Below are positions 15,241-24,300 of a stretch of DNA of 64,000 nt, in pieces. Within the stretch, counting starts at the first letter, position 1. Every line of letters begins with the position of its first letter. The notes under the pieces were generated by a model. The model saw only the letters and a program-made list of their open reading frames with translations. It did not search any database and had not been told where the DNA came from. The position numbers were made by a program, and so were the translations under genes. Source of the DNA: Finegoldia magna ATCC 29328 (GTDB lineage: Bacteria; Bacillota; Clostridia; Tissierellales; Peptoniphilaceae); NCBI RefSeq assembly GCF_000010185.1, contig NC_010371.1, positions 62,001-126,000 of the forward strand, written 5' to 3'.

Positions 15241-16632
15241 ATGGAAAATCAAACAGTTCAAGACAAAAAATACAACATTTATAAGTGCTATATAAAAGAT
15301 GATAACCCTTTATATAACACATTAGATGAGTGGTCACATCTTGCAAATAATTTATATAATGAAAGCATCTTTATCATGAGACAACTTTTTACAGGGTTAA
15401 CAAAATCATCTGATAAAAGACAGAAATTAGAAACTACAACTATAGAAAATGTACTTAAAATAGCAAAGTTGTATAATAAAAACATCATTTTAAATGAAGA
15501 ATATAGATTAGTTAACTACCCTTTTTTAGACTTTTATTTTAAAAAGACAAATAACGAAAACTATTACTCATCACTTCCTAGACAAACAGCTCAATCTGTT
15601 ATAAAAGAAGCAAATACTAAGTTTAGTGATTGGTTAAAAGCTTTAAAAGACTATAAGAAAAATCCATCCAGATATACAGGCAAACCTAAAATGCCAAAGT
15701 ATAAAACAAGTGGTGGTTGTGCTACCTTTTCACTAACAAACCAAGATGTAGTATTTAAGAAAAATAAACATAATTATATTATTAAGCTTCCCAAGACAAA
15801 AGCTACTCTTTCTTTTAATAAAAAACTAAAAAATGAAAGATTAAAATCAGTTAACGTTAAAAAAGAATATGGCACGCTTAAAGTTACCTTTTTATTTGAG
15901 AATTTATGCGATAAGAAAGCTAATTTAAAAAGCGGTGTGTTTTGTGGAATTGATTTAGGAGTAAATAATCTTGCAGCCATAGTAACTAGCAATGGTAATA
16001 GCCTGTTAGTTAAGGGTGAGTTTATAAAATCTAAAAATCAATGGTTTAACAAAAAGATCGCAAAAAACTTAAAGGGTCAAACTATTGGCACTGACAAGAA
16101 AGCTATATCTTCAAAGGCTTTAAACAATCTATACAAAAAAAGACAATTTTTCATTGAAGATGCTATGCATAAAGTTGCCAAAAAGATAGTTTTTTGGTGC
16201 ATTGGAGAAAATGTTTCAAATATTGTTATTGGTAAAAACAAAGGTTGGAAACAAAAATCTAATATCGGAAAAGTTAATAATCAAAACTTTATACAAATAC
16301 CTCACGCCTTACTAATAAACTATATAAAAACTATTGCTGAAAAAATTGGTATGCAAGTAGTTGAAACTGACGAGTCTTATACATCAAAGGCTAGTTTTGT
16401 AGATATCGATCAAATCCCAACTTACAAGAAAGATGCTAACATGACTTACTTTTTTTCTGGCAGTAGAGTGAAAAGAGGTTTATATAAAGATAGCCTTGGC
16501 AGGATAATTAATGCTGACCTAAATGGTGCTGGCAACATTATGAGAAAAATATTAGCCGATGAAAACATTAAGGTAAATGTTAATAATTTAATATCACCAA
16601 TTAAATTAACAGCTTCTGAAATATATGCTTAA
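15241..16632 (+). CDS. tnpB: TnpB RNA-guided nuclease
   Basis: RuvC-I Asp in GIDLGVNNLAAIV (about residue 239) and RuvC-III Asp in NADLNGAGNI (about 430) are clear. The usual RuvC-II motif is replaced by IVIGKNKGWKQ, with a conserved ESYTSKASF block (about 379) that may supply the glutamate. No CxxC zinc finger is present. The length is 463 aa. A TATAAT-like -10 lies at about 15196 and AAAGGAG precedes the ATG. It is the same subfamily as the TnpB at 62397-63647. Confidence 0.9.
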   Translation: MENQTVQDKKYNIYKCYIKDDNPLYNTLDEWSHLANNLYNESIFIMRQLFTGLTKSSDKRQKLETTTIENVLKIAKLYNKNIILNEEYRLVNYPFLDFYFKKTNNENYYSSLPRQTAQSVIKEANTKFSDWLKALKDYKKNPSRYTGKPKMPKYKTSGGCATFSLTNQDVVFKKNKHNYIIKLPKTKATLSFNKKLKNERLKSVNVKKEYGTLKVTFLFENLCDKKANLKSGVFCGIDLGVNNLAAIVTSNGNSLLVKGEFIKSKNQWFNKKIAKNLKGQTIGTDKKAISSKALNNLYKKRQFFIEDAMHKVAKKIVFWCIGENVSNIVIGKNKGWKQKSNIGKVNNQNFIQIPHALLINYIKTIAEKIGMQVVETDESYTSKASFVDIDQIPTYKKDANMTYFFSGSRVKRGLYKDSLGRIINADLNGAGNIMRKILADENIKVNVNNLISPIKLTASEIYA

Positions 16633-16791
16633 ATGTGATCCAGTTAAATGGATAGAGGGTGCAGTGAACCATCCTTATAGGAAAGACAACTTGTATTATT
16701 AAGTTGTTGGAGCTTATTAAAAAACTGTAGTTTTGTTTTCTACAAACAAAGAAACTCCACTCTATAGCTTGCTATAGGTGGAGAGGTTCAT
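16590..16791 (+). ncRNA. putative omega-RNA and right end of second IS605 element
   Basis: The last bases of tnpB and the 158-base 3' region are conserved almost base for base in the derivative at 36404-36655, which has lost the rest of tnpB. Retention of just this block is what an omega-RNA scaffold would predict. It includes inverted repeats CAACTTG...CAAGTTG-like and the terminal hairpin. Limits are inferred. Confidence 0.5.
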
Positions 16792-17396
16792 TAATCGTCT
16801 CTTGACATAAAAAACATAAAAAACATAAAAGGAATAATACTTGATAAATATAAATTAATATTATCATCAGCTTTTTCTTTCTCTTTCTTTTCGCTTTTTT
16901 CTATAATTTTATATATTTCAGTAAAACCGTTAGCTATTCCCTCATCAACTTTATTATTTTCGAATGAAGGCATCATTTTATCCTCGATAATTCTATTAAC
17001 TTTATTATCAGAAAGAATCTCATCAAGACCTTTACTAGTTATAATCCTAAAGTATTGTTCGCCTCTAGAAGTTTTTGCTAATAATATTAATACGTCTTTT
17101 TTATTATTGGAACTCTCCAAACCACATTTCTCAAAGGCTTTATCTGCATATTCTTTTACATCGTATTCAAGATTATTTACCGTTAGAACAAATATTTTGC
17201 CATTATTTTCTAAATTATTATTTGCCTCGTTTATTTTATCTTTAGTTTCATTTGACAACACATTTAAGTTGTCTTCATAATACCATTCTGAATCTGTTCT
17301 GCTCGCAAAAACCTGATTATTATTGTTAAGCATTGTTAGAAAAAAGCCAACAATAACAACACTGATTAACATTTTCTTAATTTTGTTTAATTTCAT
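16791..17396 (-). CDS. TPM-domain secreted/membrane protein, probably truncated by IS insertion
   Basis: N-terminal signal peptide (residues 1-31, basic then hydrophobic, ending VFA). Residues about 36-160 are a TPM domain, the family of YgcG-like proteins: LSNETKDKINEANNNL, then GKIFVLTVNNL, and DVLILLAKTSRGEQYFRI. A C-terminal hydrophobic segment ends in MSRDD. The stop codon lies exactly at the right end of the adjacent IS605 element, and one of its bases appears to be contributed by the IS, so the original C-terminal tail was likely longer. Function of TPM proteins at the membrane is poorly defined. Confidence 0.75.
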   Translation of the reverse strand: MKLNKIKKMLISVVIVGFFLTMLNNNNQVFASRTDSEWYYEDNLNVLSNETKDKINEANNNLENNGKIFVLTVNNLEYDVKEYADKAFEKCGLESSNNKKDVLILLAKTSRGEQYFRIITSKGLDEILSDNKVNRIIEDKMMPSFENNKVDEGIANGFTEIYKIIEKSEKKEKEKADDNINLYLSSIIPFMFFMFFMSRDD

Positions 17397-17418
17397 TTAT
17401 AATACCCCCTCATTATTT

Positions 17419-18262
17419 ATCACTCGCTATTTGCGAGAAATTATTAACCTATGCAACATTAGTGAATTCCTTCTGAAACACACTCGCTATTTGCGAGAAA
17501 AAGGTTAATTGTCCTTAATCTTGTTATCCCACGAAAAACACTCGCTTATTGCGAGAAAAACAATAAGTATCTAGAAAACTTTGCTATTGCAAAGAATTGT
17601 ATCATGTGTACCAGCAATAACATCTGAAAAACACTCGCTTATTGCGAGAAACAAACGTTACACTTACTGAAATACACTTGCTATTGCAAGAAAAGACAGT
17701 TACGGTAACAGAAAAACACTCGCTTATTGCGAGAAAAATATTATAGTATCTTGACTATTTGGCTAAATGATCGAAACACATCCGCTTTTGCAGATAAACT
17801 TTCAGGACACTTATGCCAAATTTTCTGAAATACACTCGCTTATTGCGAGAAACGAATGTTACGGTGATTGAAAGACACTTGCTAAATTGCAAGAAAAACA
17901 CGCATAATCGGCACGAACCTTTTTCTGTCATTTTCAGAAATACACTCGCTTATTGCGAGAAATATCTGGTCGTGTGTAGCCGCCAGAAACACCCCCGCTT
18001 GTGCGGGTAAAATTTTATTTAGAACTAACTGAGTCAGGCAACAGGAACACCCTCGCTTGTGCGGGTAAAAGGGAACTAATATGAATTAAGGAATGGCAAT
18101 ATAAGAAACACCCCCGCCTGTGCGGGTAATATTAATTAAGGAATAGTTTTCATCAGAAACGCCATCGCCATCAGGAACACACTCGCTTGTGCGAGTAAAA
18201 TAAAAAAAATTTAGGAAATGGTGTTATGAGACAGAAACACACTCGCCATTGCGAGAAATATA
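17419..18262. repeat. array of about 16 degenerate hairpin repeats with compensatory stems
   Basis: Units have the form GAAAYA, then a stem-loop such as CTCGCTTATTGCGAG, then AAA. Hairpins start near 17421, 17481, 17539, 17578, 17632, 17675, 17717, 17778, 17833, 17876, 17943, 17990, 18048, 18109, 18180 and 18240. Stem sequences vary in matched pairs: CTCGC/GCGAG, CTTGC/GCAAG, CTTTGC/GCAAAG and CCCGC/GCGGG. Spacing is irregular (about 38-71 bases) and several spacers are related to each other (GTTACGGT; AATTAAGGAATGG). No protein gene is credible here. Confidence 0.8.
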
Positions 18263-18322
18263 TAAACGAAACCTGCAAAATAGTTGAATTTCAGGAAGGG
18301 AAACCATATATACACGATTATG

Positions 18323-18841
18323 TTATTTTTTATATAAATCTTTTTGCATAGTTTCGCTATATTCTTTTAGAGTCTTTGTAGCCTCAATTGTTCTGTTAAT
18401 TTTAATTAACTGTTCTTCCTTATCTTTAGAATTTATAATATTTCTTAGATAATCTATAGAATATTGTTTGTAAGTTGAATATAATTCTTTGGAATAGTTA
18501 GTCCAATTGTCGAGTTCTGGATAGCCCTCATATTTATCTATTGCATACTTTAGTATTTTGAATTCCCCATCTAACCCATTTACAGTTGATGCTAAAAGGG
18601 ATCCTTCTTCCCCCTTTGTCGGTTGATTTTCGAGAACCCATACTTTTAATTTCAAAAGCGATGCCGGAACTTCATCTAGCTGGTTATCTATTTTCTTTAA
18701 TTTAGACTTATATTCACTTATTGCATTTTGCTTTTCCTGTAATGTTAGTGTTTGCTTATTTGAATTGTTTTCAGCTGAACAAGAGGTTAAACACATACAA
18801 AGCACAAACACTGTAATAAAAATCTTTAATAATCTTTTCAA
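18323..18841 (-). CDS. lipoprotein (172 aa)
   Basis: Signal peptide with lipobox LTSC (Cys about residue 21), then an Asn/Ser linker and a largely helical, Lys/Glu-rich domain. Exported and lipid-anchored on the outer face of the membrane. ATG at 18841; it begins eight bases after the previous stop, so it is the last gene of the large minus-strand operon. No named family recognised. Confidence 0.75.
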   Translation of the reverse strand: MKRLLKIFITVFVLCMCLTSCSAENNSNKQTLTLQEKQNAISEYKSKLKKIDNQLDEVPASLLKLKVWVLENQPTKGEEGSLLASTVNGLDGEFKILKYAIDKYEGYPELDNWTNYSKELYSTYKQYSIDYLRNIINSKDKEEQLIKINRTIEATKTLKEYSETMQKDLYKK

Positions 18842-18849
18842 AACATTTC

Positions 18850-19545
18850 CTACATTTCTACTTTAATTGAAGATGGCCCTTCATCTTCTTTGTTATCCTC
18901 TGACTTTTCTTCTCCATCTGTATCTTTTTCTAATTCATCTTCTTTTTCTTCAGAAGTATTGCTGTCAGTTTCTTCTTCGGTATTCAAATCTACTTCTTCA
19001 ATTAAATCTTCATTTAAAACCTCATCCTCATTTTCTTCTTGAATCTTTAATTCATCAGGAAGTTCAATCTTTGGAAGAGAATCTTCTTGTGCTTTATTGA
19101 TAGTTTCTTCTATACTATCGATAATTTCTTTTGAAGATTCATCGTTAGCATCCATCTGAACTGATAAAATCGGATTAAATATTTCACGATACGGGGTTGC
19201 ATTATCGTTGATATAAAAATCTGCAACAACATTTTCTAAAGCATCATCAAATTGTTGTTTATATATTTCTTTAAGTTCATCTTCTGTGTATTGTTTGTTT
19301 CCTAAATCGTCAAACGTTTCTTCAAGCTTTGACACTATATATAATTGCATAGTTAACACATCTTTAATTTCATCATTATATAGTTTCAAGCCTGTGTTAT
19401 TTAAAATATACTTATCTATAGGGTCTGTATTTTTTTTATCTGCATCAAAAGCAAAAGCTGATAGAAGTGCTACACTCATACGAGATGCCCTCATTTGTCT
19501 ATAATCGTCTTCTGTAAAATAAAATCTCCATGTTTTCTTTTCCAT
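18850..19545 (-). CDS. hypothetical protein with long acidic tail (231 aa)
   Basis: ATG at 19545 behind AAAGGAG. Residues 1-140 look like a folded helical domain starting KKTWRFYFTEDDYRQMRASR. Residues about 160-231 are extremely acidic and repetitive (Glu, Asp, Ser, Thr) and probably disordered. Such tails occur in DNA-mimic, chaperone-like or nucleic-acid-handling proteins; there is no specific family match. Confidence 0.6.
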   Translation of the reverse strand: MEKKTWRFYFTEDDYRQMRASRMSVALLSAFAFDADKKNTDPIDKYILNNTGLKLYNDEIKDVLTMQLYIVSKLEETFDDLGNKQYTEDELKEIYKQQFDDALENVVADFYINDNATPYREIFNPILSVQMDANDESSKEIIDSIEETINKAQEDSLPKIELPDELKIQEENEDEVLNEDLIEEVDLNTEEETDSNTSEEKEDELEKDTDGEEKSEDNKEDEGPSSIKVEM

Positions 19546-19567
19546 TGTTTTTTCTCTCCTTTGTTTT

Positions 19568-21208
19568 TTAAAATTCTGTATTTGTTATATCATCATCAAG
19601 AATGTCTTCAGGTTTTCTTATTTCAGTTCCACCTTTCTTGTTTAGATATCTAATACCTAATTGTTCTTTTATATAATCTGGATCATCTTGCATTTCTAAT
19701 CTTGCTTCTAATTCACCAGGATATTCGAACATAGCGAATGTTTGCCAAGCATATCTTTTATTAAAAGCAACAGCTAATACATCCAAATCCTCTTTATGTT
19801 TTTGATAAAGTTCTTCTTTATCAAATGCAAAAAATCTAGAGATTGAATATACTTTCTTGTCGAAGGAAACTTCATGCGTGTCATACATCCATACGAATGT
19901 TGCGATATACTTAGCTTCTCCATCTACATTTTCTGAAACATCACACATACACCATGTTTCTTTAACCTGACTAGCATTTCTATTTTGATCCAATGCTACT
20001 GTTATTGGATAATAGAAGATTTCTTCATATCCCAGCTTATTTTCTCTTTCTAAGGACATCATTTCTTCTAGTTCATCTGTAAAGTAGTATCTGAAGATTT
20101 CGTCAGTCTCATAAATGCCGTTAACTGTAAATCCAATAGTTGGATATAGGTCAATTTTTCTATCGTAGAAGTTGATTTCTTTTTCTCTAAGTTGATGAAC
20201 ACCTTCAAATGTTTTTTCATCTTCAAAATCAATTCTTTTAGCTATAAAGCTAAACCATTTTTCCCAATCTTTGATCTGTGTTGTTCTATTTATGCTTTGA
20301 ACATCTTCTATTTCAGATGAAGCGATATTGAATTTGTCAAAGTTGTTGTAAACTAGGTTATCTTTAGAAACATTACTTAATCTTTCATAAATTCTACCTG
20401 ATGATGATAAAAGGTTGTTATTATCCTCTTGGTCTGTTTTTAAAATATTGAAAAACTCATCTTTAAAATTCTTTGGGATATTAGAAATGCTTTCTTTGTT
20501 AATTTGGAAGAATTGTCTTGCTGCCTCTATAGAAGCTGTGTCTAAAGGTGCAATGTTAGAAATTATTTCATCATTAAATTCTAATTTATTACCTATTCCC
20601 TCAAAAGTTGTTGGAATAAATCTTGTAGAATCGAAATCAAAATTAATAAAAGCATAAAGTTGAGAATGGTCTTTTTGCTTTTTATAGTATTCTTCTTTCT
20701 TTAAATCTTTAAAATACAAAGATACAGCTATCTCTAGTAAGAAATCTTCTTTAGAAGCCAATTCTTTAGATTCTGTCGCTAAAGATTCTACGATGTCTTT
20801 TCTATCATTTGATAAATTTTTTATGAAATCATCGTACAAAATCTCTGCTCTTTCTTTTAAATCTGGGTTTTTAGCCAAGAACGTATCTTTAAACTTTTGA
20901 TATATCTTTTGTGAATTTTCTAAATCTTCTGAATAAACAAATTTATTCATAGTTTTAAAATTAATACCTACGATATCATCGAAATAGTTTTTATCTTCTA
21001 GTCTCAAATACACCATTGACGGTAATAATATTTCAGAATCATTTTCTAATGTTGTAGAGTAATTATAGTATGCTTTTACAAAATAAATGTAAGGGCATTT
21101 CAAGTATTTAGACAAATAATCATTGTCTATGATGTTTTTTGGAAAATCTATAACATCTTTTGTGTAATTGTATAAATCTTCTCCATTTTTTAAATAATTT
21201 TTAATCAT
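19568..21208 (-). CDS. hypothetical protein (546 aa)
   Basis: ATG at 21208 behind AAAAGGAG. A large soluble protein rich in aromatic and acidic residues; no signal, membrane segment or motif I recognise. A short MCDVSE/WCMC Cys cluster occurs near residue 405. Preceded by a 126-base gap with a hairpin and a GGTACA box, so it may start a second transcript within the operon. Confidence 0.6.
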   Translation of the reverse strand: MIKNYLKNGEDLYNYTKDVIDFPKNIIDNDYLSKYLKCPYIYFVKAYYNYSTTLENDSEILLPSMVYLRLEDKNYFDDIVGINFKTMNKFVYSEDLENSQKIYQKFKDTFLAKNPDLKERAEILYDDFIKNLSNDRKDIVESLATESKELASKEDFLLEIAVSLYFKDLKKEEYYKKQKDHSQLYAFINFDFDSTRFIPTTFEGIGNKLEFNDEIISNIAPLDTASIEAARQFFQINKESISNIPKNFKDEFFNILKTDQEDNNNLLSSSGRIYERLSNVSKDNLVYNNFDKFNIASSEIEDVQSINRTTQIKDWEKWFSFIAKRIDFEDEKTFEGVHQLREKEINFYDRKIDLYPTIGFTVNGIYETDEIFRYYFTDELEEMMSLERENKLGYEEIFYYPITVALDQNRNASQVKETWCMCDVSENVDGEAKYIATFVWMYDTHEVSFDKKVYSISRFFAFDKEELYQKHKEDLDVLAVAFNKRYAWQTFAMFEYPGELEARLEMQDDPDYIKEQLGIRYLNKKGGTEIRKPEDILDDDITNTEF

Positions 21209-21222
21209 ATAAATCTCCTTTT

Positions 21223-21330
21223 ATTGGCTCAAGAGAGCTGTAAGACAACCCTTTTGAGCCTAATTTACTACTAATTTGATAACGAATAGAAAAAGATATG
21301 AAAATACGGTTTATTCTAAAAGTGTGTACC
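21223..21330 (-). promoter_or_regulatory. internal hairpin and GGTACA box within the 12-kb operon
   Basis: Minus strand: TTGGTACA (ending 21325) lies near the TOPRIM gene stop, followed by GGCTCAA...TTGAGCC (about 21223-21260) right before the ribosome binding site of the 19568-21208 gene. It may be a promoter plus attenuator or an RNA-processing hairpin; there is no T run. Confidence 0.4.
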
Positions 21331-21334
21331 AAAA

Positions 21335-24300
21335 TTACATTTCCATTCCTTCTTCTACTTCTCTTTCTGTCGTATTACCAATATCGATATTTTCTTTTAC
21401 ATTTTCAACATTTTCTTCAATTGTCTTTTCTTCAACTTGTTGTTCTTTTTCTTTAGCCTTTTCTTCTCTATTTTCTTTAAATTCATTTAGAACATCTTCA
21501 AAAATCTTATTTAACGATTCTTTTAGTGCATTGTTTTTAAGATTATCTTCATTTTCATCTAGGAATTTATATGTTCCAGATTCCTTTATTTCGGACAATT
21601 CATCTTTAATTTCTTTAAGAATTGCCATTCTAACCTTTAACATTTGCATTTGATTTGGCATACTTTCTAAATTCAATTCTTTTGAGTTATATAGTTGGGC
21701 TAAGAACTTATTAGACAGATCCCTGATATTTTTTGGTTCATTTTGCAACGCTTTTGAATCATGTAGACTTTCATTAAACTCGTATTTACCTATTCTAAAC
21801 AGAAGCTCTTCGTTAGTTTTTACTACCTCATTAGTATTTTTGTTTTTTATTAACCCAGATTCAAAATCGACATCAAGCCCCGATTCATTCAATTCTTTTA
21901 GTTTGTATTGCAACATTTCATTAACATCTTTAATTCCGTTTTTAGAATCAACCACTATAGACTTAACCGTTGGAAGCTGATTTTCAAGTTTCAATCTGGC
22001 TTGTGTTCCTGCTTGGTCGTTATCTAGCATTAATATTACATGCGAAGGATCAATGTTATTATGAAAACAATAATCTCTCAAATCTAAGTTTCTAGCATTA
22101 CCAACGCCTAATATTGATACAAAATTTACTTTATCTTGTTTAAGGTCAATATCTTTTAACGAGTTTTGAAGATTGTCTCTATAAGGGTTATACAAATTTT
22201 CTTTAATTTCTTCTGGACTCTCTAGATTGAGATCTCTCATGTAATCATATCTATTGTCAATTTTACATAAGCTTAAAGCACTAAGGGCATCTATTGTAGC
22301 CTCTGTTATAATTGTGTATTCATGGGCTTTTCTTTTTTCTGGTGGATAATCCTTTAGACTATTTCCTACCCATGACTTAACGACACCAGACGGTAGTTTC
22401 GAATTCACCTTAGAACCTTTCAATCCATCCATCTTCTTATTTATATTCTTGTTAAATTGCTCTTTCTTAGACTTAGCACCTATTTGATATCTTTCCTTAT
22501 CACTATCAGATAAAGAATTGTATTGTTTTTCAGTAATTTTTGAAAAAGGACTTAAATAAAGATGATAATCTTTTTTACTAACCTCATCTAAAGAATTATA
22601 TTGATCATAACTAATATATTTTTTATAGTCATTTGTTCTATATGATTTTTGGCAATACACCTTATTTGAAATGTTTCTTTGTTCTTGTTGCATTTGAACA
22701 TTACTATATAAGTCTGTAACCTCTGTTATCATATAAGGCTCATTATTCTTTGGATCAATACTAGCTTTTATTATAGGATTATTTTTATTAACCTCTTTTA
22801 AAATAGTTCCTGGTATTTTTCTTTTTTCAACCAAATAGTCTTTTACCGCTTTTGTTGCTGAATCCATTAAGAAATTATCAGTATTCTTATCGGACAAATA
22901 TCTCGAACTATAGCCGATTTCTCTTGCATATAAAAGTTGGGATTTGTTAAAGTTTTTAGAAGAATCTCTTCCAGAACGAGTATCAATTGTTCTTATTTGA
23001 TTAACAGTTAAGTTCATATCGTTGTTACTCATTCTGTAACCAGACATTGATCTAACCTTTGATATCTCCAATAATAATAATCCCATTTGATAATCTGTTA
23101 ATGGTCTTTCTGTAATCTTTTGATATTTTTCAATTACATCAAAATAAGTGTTTACTTTATCATCGATCTCGTTAAATTCCTTTTCTTTATTTAATTGTCT
23201 CTCGTCAAATGCTTGAAGTGATGTTTTACCTTGTAATTGTTTTATTATATTGTCTCTTTCAGCTGCACTTCCAGCTACTTTATAAAAGTCTATTGTATTC
23301 ATCAATGCACTAAATAAGTCATTGTCTTTTTCTTTATTAATAACGACTTTAGAATTTTTAGCATATTCTTTTTGAATATTTTTAACTAATAAATTGCCGT
23401 TGAAAAAACCAAGAGAAGTTTGAGTTCCTAGATTATTTTCTCTAATTTTTTTGAAATCCCCTATTTTATTTCTGTAACCGTTATATGTTTCTAAAGCTTG
23501 TGCATTTTCTTTTTCAAATTCCATAGCTTTTTCCCAAATTACTTTTAGTTGAGGATTAGTATTATCTAAATAGCTTAGCATTTTCTCATCTGATCTAAAC
23601 ATATTTTCTAGCTGGATGCCTTTACTGTGACAATAAACACCTAAAGCTGAATTCATCCAAGGCTCTCTTTTGCCATCTTTAAAGTTATATAGCGTTCCTG
23701 TCTTTTCGAATTTCCATACATCTTGCTCTATTTTATGCCTATCATAATCCCAAACATCACCGTAAATCTCCTTAAACATATCTAAAGGTGATTTTCCGTA
23801 AGTATCTGTGAATTGGAAAATATTATTATATACATACTTCTTTAAATCATATGAAAGGTTTGCTTTTGAGTTATAGATAATGCTGTCATCTTTTAATGTA
23901 CAACTGCTCATAATAGATTTTAATGCCGAAGCACCTAAGCCAAATCTCGCATTATCAATGTATTTTTCAGTATCATAGAAATCTTTGTTAGATTTTACAT
24001 AAGTGTTAACTGTTACACGCTTTGTTCCGTAATCTGAAGTTCTTTTATTAAGATTGTTATTAAGGTTAGTCGCCATAGCATTTTCAGATGTTATATTATT
24101 ATCTTTCCAGTTAATTCTTGATACATCTGGAATATACGCATTTTTAATATCGTCTAATTTCTTGTTGAATAATTGGGAAGGCGTATTTTTATCTATCTTA
24201 GCTAATAGGTTAATTACAGGACTACTGTTAGAATAAGTTACTAAATTAACCCCCGTTGATTGTTGAAGCTTATTTAAAGAATATGAAAATTCTTTTAAAA

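Larger units (their letters stand above)
14676..16791. mobile_element. complete IS605-type element with divergent tnpA and tnpB
   Basis: The left end begins GCCAAGAGTACTCC and contains the hairpin CTATAGCTTGCTATAG; the right end has the same hairpin and ends GGTGGAGAGGTTCAT. tnpA is on the minus strand and tnpB on the plus strand. Two other loci in the window are derivatives of this element (31940-31986 and 36404-36655), which defines the ends well by comparison. Confidence 0.88.

Noticed and set aside
17323-18010. Short plus-strand proteins across the hairpin array
   Set aside because: The frames merely translate the repeats (recurring YLRE/LLRE) and lack ribosome binding sites.
17419-18262. 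CRISPR array
   Set aside because: Some units resemble type I-E repeats (CCCCCGCTTGTGCGGGT) with periods near 60, but repeats are degenerate, spacing ranges from 38 to 71, spacers are related to each other, and no cas gene is in the window.
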